23,408 bases of DNA from Bacillota bacterium (lineage in GTDB: Bacteria > Bacillota > Dethiobacteria > DTU022). Positions 14,400 through 22,017 of this stretch are shown here, in pieces. The number at the start of each line of letters is the position of its first letter. Position 1 is the first letter of the stretch. The notes under the pieces were generated by a model that worked only from the letters and a program-made list of their open reading frames with translations, was not told the DNA's origin and did not search any database. Both the position numbers and the translations under genes were made by a program. The stretch lies in the NCBI GenBank assembly GCA_012727685.1, contig JAAYGO010000262.1:1-23408 (forward strand), in the 5' to 3' direction.

Positions 14400-15464
14400 T
14401 TATACGATTATCAGTTCCCGGGGACTGTGGGTCAGCAATTCAGCCCCCTCTGCGGTGAGCAAAACCATATCTTCAATGCGCACGCCGCCCCAACCGGGAA
14501 TGTAGATCCCCGGTTCCACGGTGATAACCATCCCCGGCTGCAGCACCGTTTTCGAAAGGGGGGCAAGGCGAGGTTCTTCGTGCACCTCCAACCCTAGCCC
14601 GTGCCCGAGTCCGTGCCCGAATTGCTCGTCAAAACCCGCCTCCTTGATCAGGTTCCGGGCCAGCGCATCTATCTCCCGGCCGGTCATCCCCGGGCGGATC
14701 CGGGCCCGCGCTTCCTGCTGCGCCTGCAACACGACCTCGTAGACGCGCCGCTGCTGTTCATCCGGTTCGCCCAGACAGACGGTGCGGGTAATATCAGTAC
14801 AGTATGCGTCAAAAACGGCGCCAAAATCCATGGTAAGCAGTTCGCCGGCAGCCAGTTGCTTGGAGCTGGCCGTACCGTGCGGCATGGCACCCCGCGGTCC
14901 GGAAGCGACGATATAGCGAAAAGACGCTCTGGACGCCCCCCGGCGGCGCATGAAATATTCGAGCTCCAAAGAAAGCTCCTGCTCGGTTACTCCCGGCTTG
15001 ATCATGGTCAAGATATGCGCAAAAGCCGCGTCTGTTACTGCGGCGCCCCGGCGCAGAATGGCCAGTTCCTGCTCATCCTTGATCATGCGCAGCTCTTCCA
15101 CAAGGCCGGCCAGCGGCTTCCAGGCCACGGAGGTGCCTTGTGTGAGTTCGCTATAAAGGGCGTAGGTCAGATCATTTTTTTCAAAGGCGACCTGCCGCCA
15201 TCCCGTTTCGTCCAGCAGCGGCGCCAGGCTCTGCGCCAGGTTCTCCTTTGCCTTGCGAATTTCAAAGTCCGGAGCCTGCTGCGAGGCCTGTTCCAGGTAG
15301 CGAAAATCGGTAATTAAGAAGGCCTGCTCCCGCCCCACCAGCAGGTAGCCGCTGCTGCCGGAAAAACCGCTGATATAGCGCCGGTTGGCCGGCTGGCTGA
15401 TCAAGATCGCCTCCAGGGAGTGTTCCGCCAGTTTTTCCTGCAAACGTTGTAATCGCTTGTTCAA
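14400..15464 (-). CDS. Xaa-Pro aminopeptidase, M24B family
   Basis: A 354-residue cytoplasmic metallopeptidase that removes residues before proline. The N-terminal creatinase-like domain (1-125) precedes a pita-bread catalytic domain with all five metal ligands: D213 (TMDFG), D224 (CTDITR), H288 (GHGLGHGLGL), E317 (VEPGIY) and E331 (RIEDM). This corresponds to yqhT of B. subtilis, which also lies directly before efp. The start is TTG (15462-15464) with AAGGAG eight nt upstream. It begins 36 nt after aroQ. Confidence 0.93.
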   Translation of the reverse strand: MNKRLQRLQEKLAEHSLEAILISQPANRRYISGFSGSSGYLLVGREQAFLITDFRYLEQASQQAPDFEIRKAKENLAQSLAPLLDETGWRQVAFEKNDLTYALYSELTQGTSVAWKPLAGLVEELRMIKDEQELAILRRGAAVTDAAFAHILTMIKPGVTEQELSLELEYFMRRRGASRASFRYIVASGPRGAMPHGTASSKQLAAGELLTMDFGAVFDAYCTDITRTVCLGEPDEQQRRVYEVVLQAQQEARARIRPGMTGREIDALARNLIKEAGFDEQFGHGLGHGLGLEVHEEPRLAPLSKTVLQPGMVITVEPGIYIPGWGGVRIEDMVLLTAEGAELLTHSPRELIIV

Positions 15465-15500
15465 AGATAATTCTCCTTCCGCTGATGCCGATAAAGAGGA

Positions 15501-15995
15501 TTATGCCTGCTGCCTCACATGCATCGAACTTAACCTCTTTTTTTCCTCCTGCTGCAGTATCTTTACCAGCGCCTCCAGGCCCAGCAGGTAACCTTCCGGG
15601 CCGAGGCCGCAGATCACGCCGCGGGCTAGCGGAGAGATCACGGAGTGATGCCGGAACGGTTCCCGGGAGAAGATATTGCTGAGGTGCACCTCCAGCACAG
15701 GCAGGGCGGCGGCCGCCAGCGCATCCCGCAGCGCATAACTGTAATGGGTCAAGGCGGCGGGATTGATCAGGATGGCGGCGTAGACGCCGGGGGCCTGCTG
15801 GATGCGCTCGATGAGCGCCCCTTCGTAATTGGACTGGAAACAGTCCACCGCCACGCCGAGGGAGGCGGCGCGCTGCTGCAGCGATGCGTTAATTTCCTGG
15901 AGAGTGGTTGACCCGTACACCGCCGGCTCCCTGCTCCCGAGCAGGTTCAGGTTTGGCCCGTGCAAAACCAGTATTCTCTTCTCCGCGCTCTCCAC
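15501..15995 (-). CDS. aroQ: 3-dehydroquinate dehydratase, type II
   Basis: About 164 residues. It dehydrates 3-dehydroquinate to 3-dehydroshikimate in the shikimate pathway; type II enzymes are dodecamers. Signatures: LHGPNLNLLGSREPAVYG with the catalytic tyrosine (Y27), INPAALTHYSYALRDAL, and EVHLSNIFSREPFRHHS with the catalytic histidine. The GTG at 15993-15995 has AAGGGGG eight nt upstream; a GTG eight codons earlier (16019) is the alternative and has a poorer site. aroK is upstream and the Xaa-Pro peptidase downstream, as in other Firmicutes. Confidence 0.93.
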   Translation of the reverse strand: MESAEKRILVLHGPNLNLLGSREPAVYGSTTLQEINASLQQRAASLGVAVDCFQSNYEGALIERIQQAPGVYAAILINPAALTHYSYALRDALAAAALPVLEVHLSNIFSREPFRHHSVISPLARGVICGLGPEGYLLGLEALVKILQQEEKKRLSSMHVRQQA

Positions 15996-16065
15996 CAGGA
16001 CAGCCCCCTTCGGACTCACCTAAATAACATTCCCTGATCAAAGGCTTAATTCCTGCCGCTGCAGG

Positions 16066-16605
16066 TTAATTTTTCATGCCCAGATGGGAAATGATTTCCC
16101 CGGACACCGCGGCGGGGCTCTTTCCGGTCGTATCGACCGCCAGGTGATGGCGGCGGTAAAAGGGCTCCCGCTGCTGCAGCAGGCTGGCAACCCGCTCGCG
16201 GGCGTCGGGAACGCGCAGCAGGGGGCGATCGTCGCTGCGGGCGGTGCGCTGCAGAATGGCGTCTACGGACGCGGTCAGCAAAACGATCACGCCGTGTTTC
16301 TCCAGGGAGGCCATGTTGGCCTCGCGGAGCACGACCCCTCCTCCCGTGGCCACCACCAGGGTGCCGGGCGGCTGGCGCTCCAGCCCGGCGACAACCTCGC
16401 TCTCCCGGTCCCGAAAATATGTTTCTCCAAAGCGGTCAAAGATAACCGGTATGGACATGCCGGTCAGCTCTTCCACCAGCGTGTCGGTGTCGAGCAGGCG
16501 GCGCTTCAAGCGCCTGGCCAGGATCCGCCCCACGGCGCTCTTCCCCGTGCCCATAAAACCGGTCAGGATGATGTTTTTTTCACGAACGTCGATCTTGCCA
16601 ACCAC
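16066..16605 (-). CDS. aroK: Shikimate kinase
   Basis: A 179-residue kinase that phosphorylates shikimate at the 3-OH with ATP. Walker A GFMGTGKSAVGR (16-27), the shikimate-binding DTDTLVEE region, FRDRESEV, the ATGGGVV motif and the lid DDRPLL are all visible. The start is GTG (16603-16605) with only GAAAG close before it, so the exact start is uncertain. Between the pseudopilin (21 nt) and aroQ. Confidence 0.93.
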   Translation of the reverse strand: MVGKIDVREKNIILTGFMGTGKSAVGRILARRLKRRLLDTDTLVEELTGMSIPVIFDRFGETYFRDRESEVVAGLERQPPGTLVVATGGGVVLREANMASLEKHGVIVLLTASVDAILQRTARSDDRPLLRVPDARERVASLLQQREPFYRRHHLAVDTTGKSPAAVSGEIISHLGMKN

Positions 16606-16626
16606 CTTTCAATTTTATAATCGTCG

Positions 16627-17115
16627 CTACCAATCAGGCGGCTCGCTGGAAATCCGGACTCTGCCGGTAGCCGGGGTGACGATCACGTAAAGGCTCTCTC
16701 CCCTTTCATTTTTTAAACCCACGCTGCCCCCCTGGTTGGGCGCCCCGGAGCGGTAGAATTTTAACGTGTAGATCCCCTCCCCGGGGAAGTTTATGGAACG
16801 GAAGGTGATTCCGGGCGGCAGTTTTACATCGATCTTCTTGCCGGAGGCATAGTCTCTAATTCTATAATCAAAATCAGTGCCATATTTATAAAAAACAATT
16901 TCACTGGTTAAGCCCGAGGTGATGGCCGCCTGCTGGACGCGCCGCATATCCTGGGCCAGCCGATGCGCGGCGGTCTCCAGGGTCCCGGCTGCAGCCCAAT
17001 GGGCCAGGGCCGGTACGGCCAGGGCGGCGAGCAGGCCGAGGATGGCGAGCACGCACAGCAGTTCAATGACGGTAAAAGCCGGAGAAAATTTCTTTCGCTT
17101 CCCGGGGCAAACCAT
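16627..17115 (-). CDS. Type II/IV pseudopilin (GspH/ComGD-like)
   Basis: A 162-residue pilin-like protein. A short basic leader (MVCPGKRKKFSPA) precedes the N-methylation site FTVIEL, with the key glutamate at +5, and a hydrophobic helix of about 20 residues. The residue before the cleavage point is Ala rather than the nearly invariant Gly. The C-terminal domain is beta-rich (GSVGLKNERGESLYVIVTPATGRVRI), typical of GspH-type minor pseudopilins. GGGAGG six nt before the ATG. Directly follows the PilB/GspE ATPase gene (52 nt), its likely functional partner, but no prepilin peptidase or GspF gene is in the window. Confidence 0.82.
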   Translation of the reverse strand: MVCPGKRKKFSPAFTVIELLCVLAILGLLAALAVPALAHWAAAGTLETAAHRLAQDMRRVQQAAITSGLTSEIVFYKYGTDFDYRIRDYASGKKIDVKLPPGITFRSINFPGEGIYTLKFYRSGAPNQGGSVGLKNERGESLYVIVTPATGRVRISSEPPDW

Positions 17116-17167
17116 CTTTATCCTCCCATCCGCCCCGTACTATCCCGCCGCAGCGGCCCCGCCCGGA

Positions 17168-18904
17168 TTAGCGCCGGAGGTAATGGACAATCTCGGCGTA
17201 GCTTTCATCCTCCGTGTCGATCACGCTGCTGAATACGGTCCGCGCCACTTCCGGCAGGGTGGTGACGCCGTTTTCAATGCAGCGCAGCCCGATTTGCAGG
17301 AGCGGGACCATGCCCTGCGCCACCGCTTTTTCATGCAGTTGATGGGCAGGAGCGCCCGCCATGATCAGCTGGCGCAGCTCGCGGTTCAGCAGGAGCAGCT
17401 CCTGGATGCTGGTCCGGCCGCGATAGCCGGTCCGGTTGCAATATTTACACCCCTTTCCCCGGGTCAGCTCTGCCGGGGCTTCCTTCCCAAAGAGGCGCCG
17501 AAAGAGCTGGCGCTCTTCGGCAGGCAGGCGGTAGGGCTCCGCGCAGCGGGGACAGATCATCCGGACAAGGCGCTGCGCCACCACACCGGCCAGGCAGGCG
17601 GTAATCAGGTAGTTTTCCACCCCCATGTCGATCAGGCGGGTGATCGCCCCGGCGGCGTTGTTGGTATGCAAAGTACTCAAGACCAGGTGCCCGGTCAAGG
17701 CAGCCTGGACGGCGATTCTCGCCGTCTCCGGATCGCGGATCTCTCCTACCATGATGATATCCGGATCCTGGCGCAAAATAAAGCGCAGGGCCACGGCAAA
17801 GGTCAGGTCAATGCGCGGATTGACCTGGATCTGATTGATCCCCTCCAGGCGGTACTCAACCGGATCTTCCACGGTAATGATATTGTCCGCGGGACGGTTG
17901 AGATAATGCAGCGCCGAGTAAAGGGTGGTGGTTTTGCCGCAGCCGGTCGGCCCGGTCACCAGGATCATGCCGTAGGGGTTCAGCAGCAAACCGTGAAAGG
18001 CGCGGTAATTCTCCGGGGTAAAGCCCAGTTTTTCCAGCGGCATGATCACCCGCTCTTTTTCCAGCAGCCGCAGCACAACCTTCTCGCCATGGATCGTGGG
18101 CATGGTCGAGATGCGTAGATTGATCTCTTTGCCACCCGCCTGGTAAACGAGATTGCCGTCCTGCGGCAGCCGCCTTTCGGCGATATCCAGGTTGGCCATC
18201 ACCTTGACCCGGGAGACGATCAAGGCCTGCGTTCCCTGGGGATAGGGCATCAGGTCATGCAAAACCCCGTCAATGCGCATGCGCACGCGCAGCCCCGCCG
18301 CCGCCGGCTCAAGGTGGATATCGCTGGCGCCTTCATCCACCGCCCTGCGGATGAGGGCATCCACGATTTTTACGATGGGGGCCTCTTCCACCATGGAGCG
18401 CAGCGCGGTCAGATCATCGGCAGCGGCGCCGCCATCATTCTCCGCGGCCCGCTCCGGCGGCATATCCTCTACCCCATAATACTGGTTGATCATGTAGTTG
18501 ATGGCGCTTTCGGAGGCGAGAACCGGTTCCACTTCGAGGCCTGCATACATGGCCAGCTCATCGAGGGCGGTCAGGTTGAACGGGTCGGCCATGGCCAGCC
18601 GCAGGTGGTTGTCTTTGATTTCCACGGGGAACACCAGGTAACGCTGGGCCATATGCCTGGGGACGGCGGCAACGGCGGCAGCATCGATCTGGGCGCTGTA
18701 GAGGTTTATCTGGGGGATGTGGAGCTGTTCTTCAATCAGCGACAGCAACCGGGCTTCGGTGATCAAGCCCCTTTTCAGGAGAATTTTCCCGATCCGCTTG
18801 CGGCTCTTTTGCTGTTCGGCCAGAACCTCCTGCAACTGTGCCTCGCTGATCAGCCCTGCTTCCAGCAAGAGCTGGCCAAGTTTGGGACGCTTGGAGCCGG
18901 CCAC
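17168..18904 (-). CDS. Type IV pilus / type II secretion assembly ATPase (PilB/GspE)
   Basis: A 578-residue hexameric motor ATPase. Residues 1-60 form an MshEN-type domain made of two related 24-residue motifs (KLGQLLLEAG... and RIGKILLKRG...) separated by five residues, the layout known to bind cyclic di-GMP. SDIHLEP is at 194-200, Walker A GPTGCGKTT at 318-326, the Asp box TVEDPVEY at 344-351, Walker B DIIMVGEIRD at 382-391 and STLHTN near 411. Zinc-binding cysteines C451, C454, C486, C489 are complete. The start is GTG (18902-18904) with GGGGAGG eight nt upstream. It lies 17 nt after aroE and before the pseudopilin. No pilC, pilM or pilT is present. Confidence 0.92.
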   Translation of the reverse strand: MAGSKRPKLGQLLLEAGLISEAQLQEVLAEQQKSRKRIGKILLKRGLITEARLLSLIEEQLHIPQINLYSAQIDAAAVAAVPRHMAQRYLVFPVEIKDNHLRLAMADPFNLTALDELAMYAGLEVEPVLASESAINYMINQYYGVEDMPPERAAENDGGAAADDLTALRSMVEEAPIVKIVDALIRRAVDEGASDIHLEPAAAGLRVRMRIDGVLHDLMPYPQGTQALIVSRVKVMANLDIAERRLPQDGNLVYQAGGKEINLRISTMPTIHGEKVVLRLLEKERVIMPLEKLGFTPENYRAFHGLLLNPYGMILVTGPTGCGKTTTLYSALHYLNRPADNIITVEDPVEYRLEGINQIQVNPRIDLTFAVALRFILRQDPDIIMVGEIRDPETARIAVQAALTGHLVLSTLHTNNAAGAITRLIDMGVENYLITACLAGVVAQRLVRMICPRCAEPYRLPAEERQLFRRLFGKEAPAELTRGKGCKYCNRTGYRGRTSIQELLLLNRELRQLIMAGAPAHQLHEKAVAQGMVPLLQIGLRCIENGVTTLPEVARTVFSSVIDTEDESYAEIVHYLRR

Positions 18905-18921
18905 AATTCCAACCTCCCCGG

Positions 18922-19782
18922 CTAAAAACTGCCATACGCCCGGCGCATCTCCGCCACCGTCTCCGCGGGGACAGCTCCCCCCAGAAACTGTTCCAGGGCC
19001 AAAACTGCCTGCCAGAAAAGCATGCCCTTGCCGTTATAACTATTTCCGCCCCGTTCCCTGAAGAGGCGCATCACCTCTGTCTCCTCCGGCTGATAGCGCA
19101 GATCGAAAAGGACACGTCCGGTGCAGGAGAAAGAGCGATCCGCCAGTACCTCCAGGAAGACCGGGGCATCGAGGGGCAGGCTGTAGATCACGATGCGGCA
19201 GCTCGGCAGCGCCTGCCGCAAGGCCTCTTCATTCAGCAACACGGCGGCGGCGCTGCGCAGCGGGGTCTGCTTCATGATCTGCGCGGCATATTCCCGGGCG
19301 CGGGCGGCGGTCCGGTTGGCGAATAGCATCTCCGCGGCGCCGCGCCGGGCCAGGGTATGGGCAATGGCCCTGGCCGCCCCGCCGGTGCCGACAACCAGGA
19401 GCGGTTCCTCCAGAAAGCCGGTGCACCCCTTTTCCTCGAGATGGCGGAAAAACCCGGGGCCGTCGGTGCTGTGGCCGCACAGTTTTCCATCGCGGTTGAC
19501 GATCGTGTTGACCGAGCTGATCAGCCTTGCTTCCGGGGTGATCTCATCCAGAAAGGACACGACCGCTTCCTTGTGCGGGCTGGTGACATTGCCGCCGGCC
19601 GCATCAAGGGCGCGCAGGCCGTTCACCGCCTCGCCCACCGCATCCGGGAGCACAGGGGCGGCCAGGTAAACCCAGTTCAGCTTGAGATGGCGAAAAGCGG
19701 TATTATAAAGCAGCGGCGATAGCGAATGGCGCACCGGGTTCCCCAGCAGAAAGAAAAACCTGGTGCAGGCATCAATATCCAT
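18922..19782 (-). CDS. aroE: Shikimate dehydrogenase
   Basis: About 286 residues. It reduces 3-dehydroshikimate to shikimate with NADPH. Signatures: LLGNPVRHSLSP at the N-terminus (shikimate-binding serines), NVTSPHKEAV with the catalytic lysine, STDGPGF with the catalytic aspartate, and the VVGTGGAARAIAHTL Rossmann loop. I chose the ATG at 19780-19782 because it gives the usual short N-terminus and GATGGTG lies six nt upstream. An ATG ten codons earlier (19812) is directly preceded by TTATAAT, which looks more like a -10 box than a leader. First gene of the minus-strand block. Confidence 0.92.
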   Translation of the reverse strand: MDIDACTRFFFLLGNPVRHSLSPLLYNTAFRHLKLNWVYLAAPVLPDAVGEAVNGLRALDAAGGNVTSPHKEAVVSFLDEITPEARLISSVNTIVNRDGKLCGHSTDGPGFFRHLEEKGCTGFLEEPLLVVGTGGAARAIAHTLARRGAAEMLFANRTAARAREYAAQIMKQTPLRSAAAVLLNEEALRQALPSCRIVIYSLPLDAPVFLEVLADRSFSCTGRVLFDLRYQPEETEVMRLFRERGGNSYNGKGMLFWQAVLALEQFLGGAVPAETVAEMRRAYGSF

Positions 19783-19812
19783 AATAGGCACCATCTTTCC
19801 GTGAGTTGCCAT

Positions 19813-19818
19813 ATTATA
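19813..19818 (-). promoter_or_regulatory. Possible -10 box upstream of aroE
   Basis: A perfect TATAAT on the minus strand, about 30 nt before the chosen aroE start. The -35 region is poor (TTCCCG at 17 nt). If used, the transcript would begin after the first possible ATG, which supports the shorter AroE. Confidence 0.33.
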
Positions 19819-20190
19819 ACACGAAATGCCTGCTTCGGGAAGAGGTCTTCACAAGGCAAAATGAATAATCATGGAATTACTAATCATTGACAACTTGGCA
19901 GCAAAATGATTCAATCAGGAAAATATATCGATTAAGTAGGGTACTAGACCTGGCTCAACCTTCTTTCATGGCGTATTACTGCCTGGCGGCTACTAGCGGC
20001 CACAAGTAAAGGAGGTATAATAGATCATGAACCACTGAGCGTAGCGTTTGTCATCCTGAGCGTAGCGAAGGATCTCAAAAAAGCAGGCTGCCAGGTTCCT
20101 TGGGGCTTCGTCCTCATGATCACAAAAAGGAACCCAGGATGATAAAAAAGACCTCAGGACGACATCCAGGAACTTACCTTGAACTTACCT
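19819..20190. other. Intergenic region between divergent aroE and cysK
   Basis: No full gene is visible. On the plus strand there is a 13-codon frame (19968-20009; MAYYCLAATSGHK) followed at once by AAAGGAGG (20008-20015) and a three-codon ATG frame (20027-20038). The rest is occupied by copies and degenerate copies of the 27-bp repeat and an eight-bp stem (GGTTCCTT 20094-20101 with AAGGAACC 20127-20134). I see no T-box or other known riboswitch. Confidence 0.5.
20035..20076 (+). repeat. 27-bp dispersed repeat, copy 2, with a partial tandem copy
   Basis: The full copy at 20049-20075 reads TGTCATCCTGAGCGTAGCGA then AGGATCT and is nearly identical to the inverted copy at 264-290. A partial copy, CTGAGCGTAGCG, lies 21 bp upstream (20035-20046) and repeats exactly at 20056-20067. 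Weaker similar stretches follow to about 20155 (for example CCTCAGGACGAC). Confidence 0.65.
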
Positions 20191-20220
20191 TTGACCAATA
20201 TTATTATTGATCTCTATTAT
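20191..20220 (+). promoter_or_regulatory. Sigma-A-type promoter for cysK
   Basis: TTGACC (20191-20196), an 18-nt spacer and TATTAT (20215-20220). Transcription would begin just before the Shine-Dalgarno GGAGG (20231-20235), giving a very short leader. Confidence 0.5.
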
Positions 20221-20243
20221 ATTTACGAACGGAGGTTGAAGCC

Positions 20244-21179
20244 ATGTCCAGAATTGCGCAGAGCCTGACCGATTTGATTGGCAACACGCCGCTCCTCGAA
20301 CCGGTCAACTACAGCCGGTCCCAGCAACTCGCCGCCCGGCTGCTGTTAAAGCTGGAATATTTCAATCCAGCCGGCAGCGTCAAGGATCGCGTCGGCTATG
20401 CCATGATCAAGGATGCCGAGGAGCGCGGAATATTGCACCGGGATTCGGTCATCATTGAACCGACCAGCGGCAATACAGGGATCGCCCTCGCTTTTGTGGC
20501 CGCCGCCAAAGGCTACCGGCTGATCCTCACCATGCCCGATACCATGAGCCTGGAGCGACGCAACCTGCTGAAAGCCCTGGGAGCGGAGCTGGTTCTGACT
20601 CCCGGCGCGGAGGGCATGCCGGGGGCAATCCGGAAAGCTCAGGAACTGGCCGCCGGGATTCCCCATTCCTTCATTCCGCAGCAGTTTGAAAACCCCGCCA
20701 ACCCGGCGATCCACCGCCGCACCACCGCCGAAGAAGTATGGCGGGACACCGGGGGTGAAATTGACATTTTCGTGGCCGGAGTGGGAACCGGCGGCACGAT
20801 TACCGGCGTTGGTGAAGTGCTCAAGTCCAGGAAACCAGGGGTCAAAGTAGTCGCCGTTGAGCCCCACGACTCGCCGGTTCTTTCCGGGGGGAAACCGGGA
20901 CCGCACAAGCTGCAGGGTATTGGTGCCGGGTTTGTGCCGAAGGTTCTGAACGCCGGCATCATTGACGAGATCATCACAGTTACGACCGAGGAGGCCTTTG
21001 ACACTGTGCGCAGGCTCGCCCAAAGCGAGGGGCTGCTGGTGGGCATCTCCTCCGGGGCCGCCGCTTTCGCCGCCACCCTAATTGCCAGGCGTCCTGAAAA
21101 CAGCGGCAAAACCATCGTAGCCCTGTTGCCCGATACCGGTGAAAGATACCTCTCCACGACGCTTTTTCAGGACATGTAA
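20244..21179 (+). CDS. cysK: Cysteine synthase A (O-acetylserine sulfhydrylase)
   Basis: A 311-residue PLP enzyme that makes L-cysteine from O-acetylserine and sulfide. Motifs: NPAGSVKDRVGYAMI with the PLP lysine, EPTSGNTGIALAF (the asparagine loop), the phosphate-binding GVGTGGTITGVGEVL, PHDSPVLSGG and the ISSGAA near the C-terminus. Length matches CysK (about 308). ACGGAGG eight nt before the ATG. It stands alone on the plus strand and converges on an Rrf2-family regulator, with a shared hairpin between them. In B. subtilis CysK is also the co-repressor of the Rrf2 protein CymR, which makes this neighbour suggestive. No cysE is in the window. Confidence 0.95.
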   Translation: MSRIAQSLTDLIGNTPLLEPVNYSRSQQLAARLLLKLEYFNPAGSVKDRVGYAMIKDAEERGILHRDSVIIEPTSGNTGIALAFVAAAKGYRLILTMPDTMSLERRNLLKALGAELVLTPGAEGMPGAIRKAQELAAGIPHSFIPQQFENPANPAIHRRTTAEEVWRDTGGEIDIFVAGVGTGGTITGVGEVLKSRKPGVKVVAVEPHDSPVLSGGKPGPHKLQGIGAGFVPKVLNAGIIDEIITVTTEEAFDTVRRLAQSEGLLVGISSGAAAFAATLIARRPENSGKTIVALLPDTGERYLSTTLFQDM

Positions 21180-21200
21180 CCCGGCAAAGGGATAAATTGA

Positions 21201-21240
21201 GGGGAGGTTCAATCCCGGCCAGTCCGGAATTAACCTCCCC
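21201..21240. terminator. Strong hairpin between convergent cysK and the Rrf2 gene
   Basis: GGGGAGGTT (21201-21209) pairs with AACCTCCCC (21232-21240), and the stem continues with AAT/ATT and CCGG/CCGG around a CCAGT loop. It sits just after cysK and just after the Rrf2 stop on the other strand, as expected for a bidirectional terminator. Neither side has a good T-run, so it may work poorly as an intrinsic terminator or may need Rho. Confidence 0.55.
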
Positions 21241-21282
21241 TCCCTCTACCATCCGGCAAATGCCGGAGCCCTATTCCGCAAA

Positions 21283-21717
21283 TTAAGAGCTGCCAGCCTG
21301 CGCCTTCCTCCACTCTTTGAGCAAATCCTCCAGGCTGTAGGAATCCAGAACTCCGGCGATGGAATCCCGCACCTTGGCCCACAGCAACCTCGTGATACAG
21401 CGGTCTGCCCGCTGGCATTGCTCCGGATGCTCTTCACTGACGCAGTCGACCGGGGCGATTGGCCCTTCCAGGGCCCGAATGATCTGGCCGACGGTAATCT
21501 CGCCCGGCTCCCTGGTCAGCACATATCCCCCCTGGGGGCCGCGGATGCTTTTAACCAGACCCGCCCGCTTGAGAGCGGTCATGATCTGCTCCAGGTAGCG
21601 ATCGGAGATCCCTTCCCGCTCCGCGACCAGGTATATGGCGCTCGGCCCTTCATCCTTATGGATGGCCAGGTCCAGCATCGCCCTCAATCCGTACCGTCCC
21701 TTGGTGGATAACCGCAT
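21283..21717 (-). CDS. Rrf2-family transcription regulator with IscR-like cysteines
   Basis: A 144-residue winged-helix regulator. It begins MRLSTKGRYGLRAMLDLA, the standard Rrf2 start, with YLEQIMTALKRAGLVKSIRG and the wing GGYVL. Three cysteines follow the wing, C92, C101 and C107, placed like the [2Fe-2S] ligands of IscR (92, 98, 104); B. subtilis CymR lacks them. So it may sense Fe-S status or oxidation. Its neighbour is cysK, the partner of CymR, rather than iscS. The second of two adjacent ATGs (21715-21717) is six nt from GGAGG and is preferred; the open frame extends 19 codons further. A perfect palindrome lies about 100 nt upstream. Confidence 0.9.
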   Translation of the reverse strand: MRLSTKGRYGLRAMLDLAIHKDEGPSAIYLVAEREGISDRYLEQIMTALKRAGLVKSIRGPQGGYVLTREPGEITVGQIIRALEGPIAPVDCVSEEHPEQCQRADRCITRLLWAKVRDSIAGVLDSYSLEDLLKEWRKAQAGSS

Positions 21718-21811
21718 CATATACCTCCAGTGCGCCTGGCAATTTGCCAAAAGTTTCTTTTTGATATTGGGCAAAAAAGATTTTTATGCCACTGGCGCTG
21801 CATACTCAATG

Positions 21812-21825
21812 TTGATTCGAATCAA
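21812..21825. promoter_or_regulatory. Perfect 14-bp palindrome, candidate operator
   Basis: TTGATTCGAATCAA is a perfect palindrome. On the minus strand it sits two nt before TTGAGT, which with a 17-nt spacer and TAAAAA could be the promoter of the Rrf2 gene. It may be an autoregulatory site or serve the methylase gene on the other side. Regulator unknown. Confidence 0.4.
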
Positions 21826-22017
21826 TAATAACATAATTCCCATGGTTTTACTATACTATTTGGAAATCATTTCGCCTCCCACCTGCCAGCCCCACGGCAT
21901 CTTCGTAACTATTACTTTAGTTTTCGCTTCGCGAAGAAAAGCTTGATGACTTTTTACCAAGCAGGAAGACTGATATAGACAACGAAATCTATTAAATAAC
22001 TAAGGAGGAATTTGATT

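Noticed and set aside
16919..18118. 399-codon plus-strand frame opposite the PilB-type ATPase
   Set aside because: The opposite strand encodes the ATPase with all its catalytic motifs; the plus-strand translation is low-complexity and matches nothing.
19860..20243. T-box or SAM-type riboswitch upstream of cysK
   Set aside because: No T-box sequence or specifier stem and no S-box pattern is visible, and the best promoter lies only about 25 bp from the start codon.
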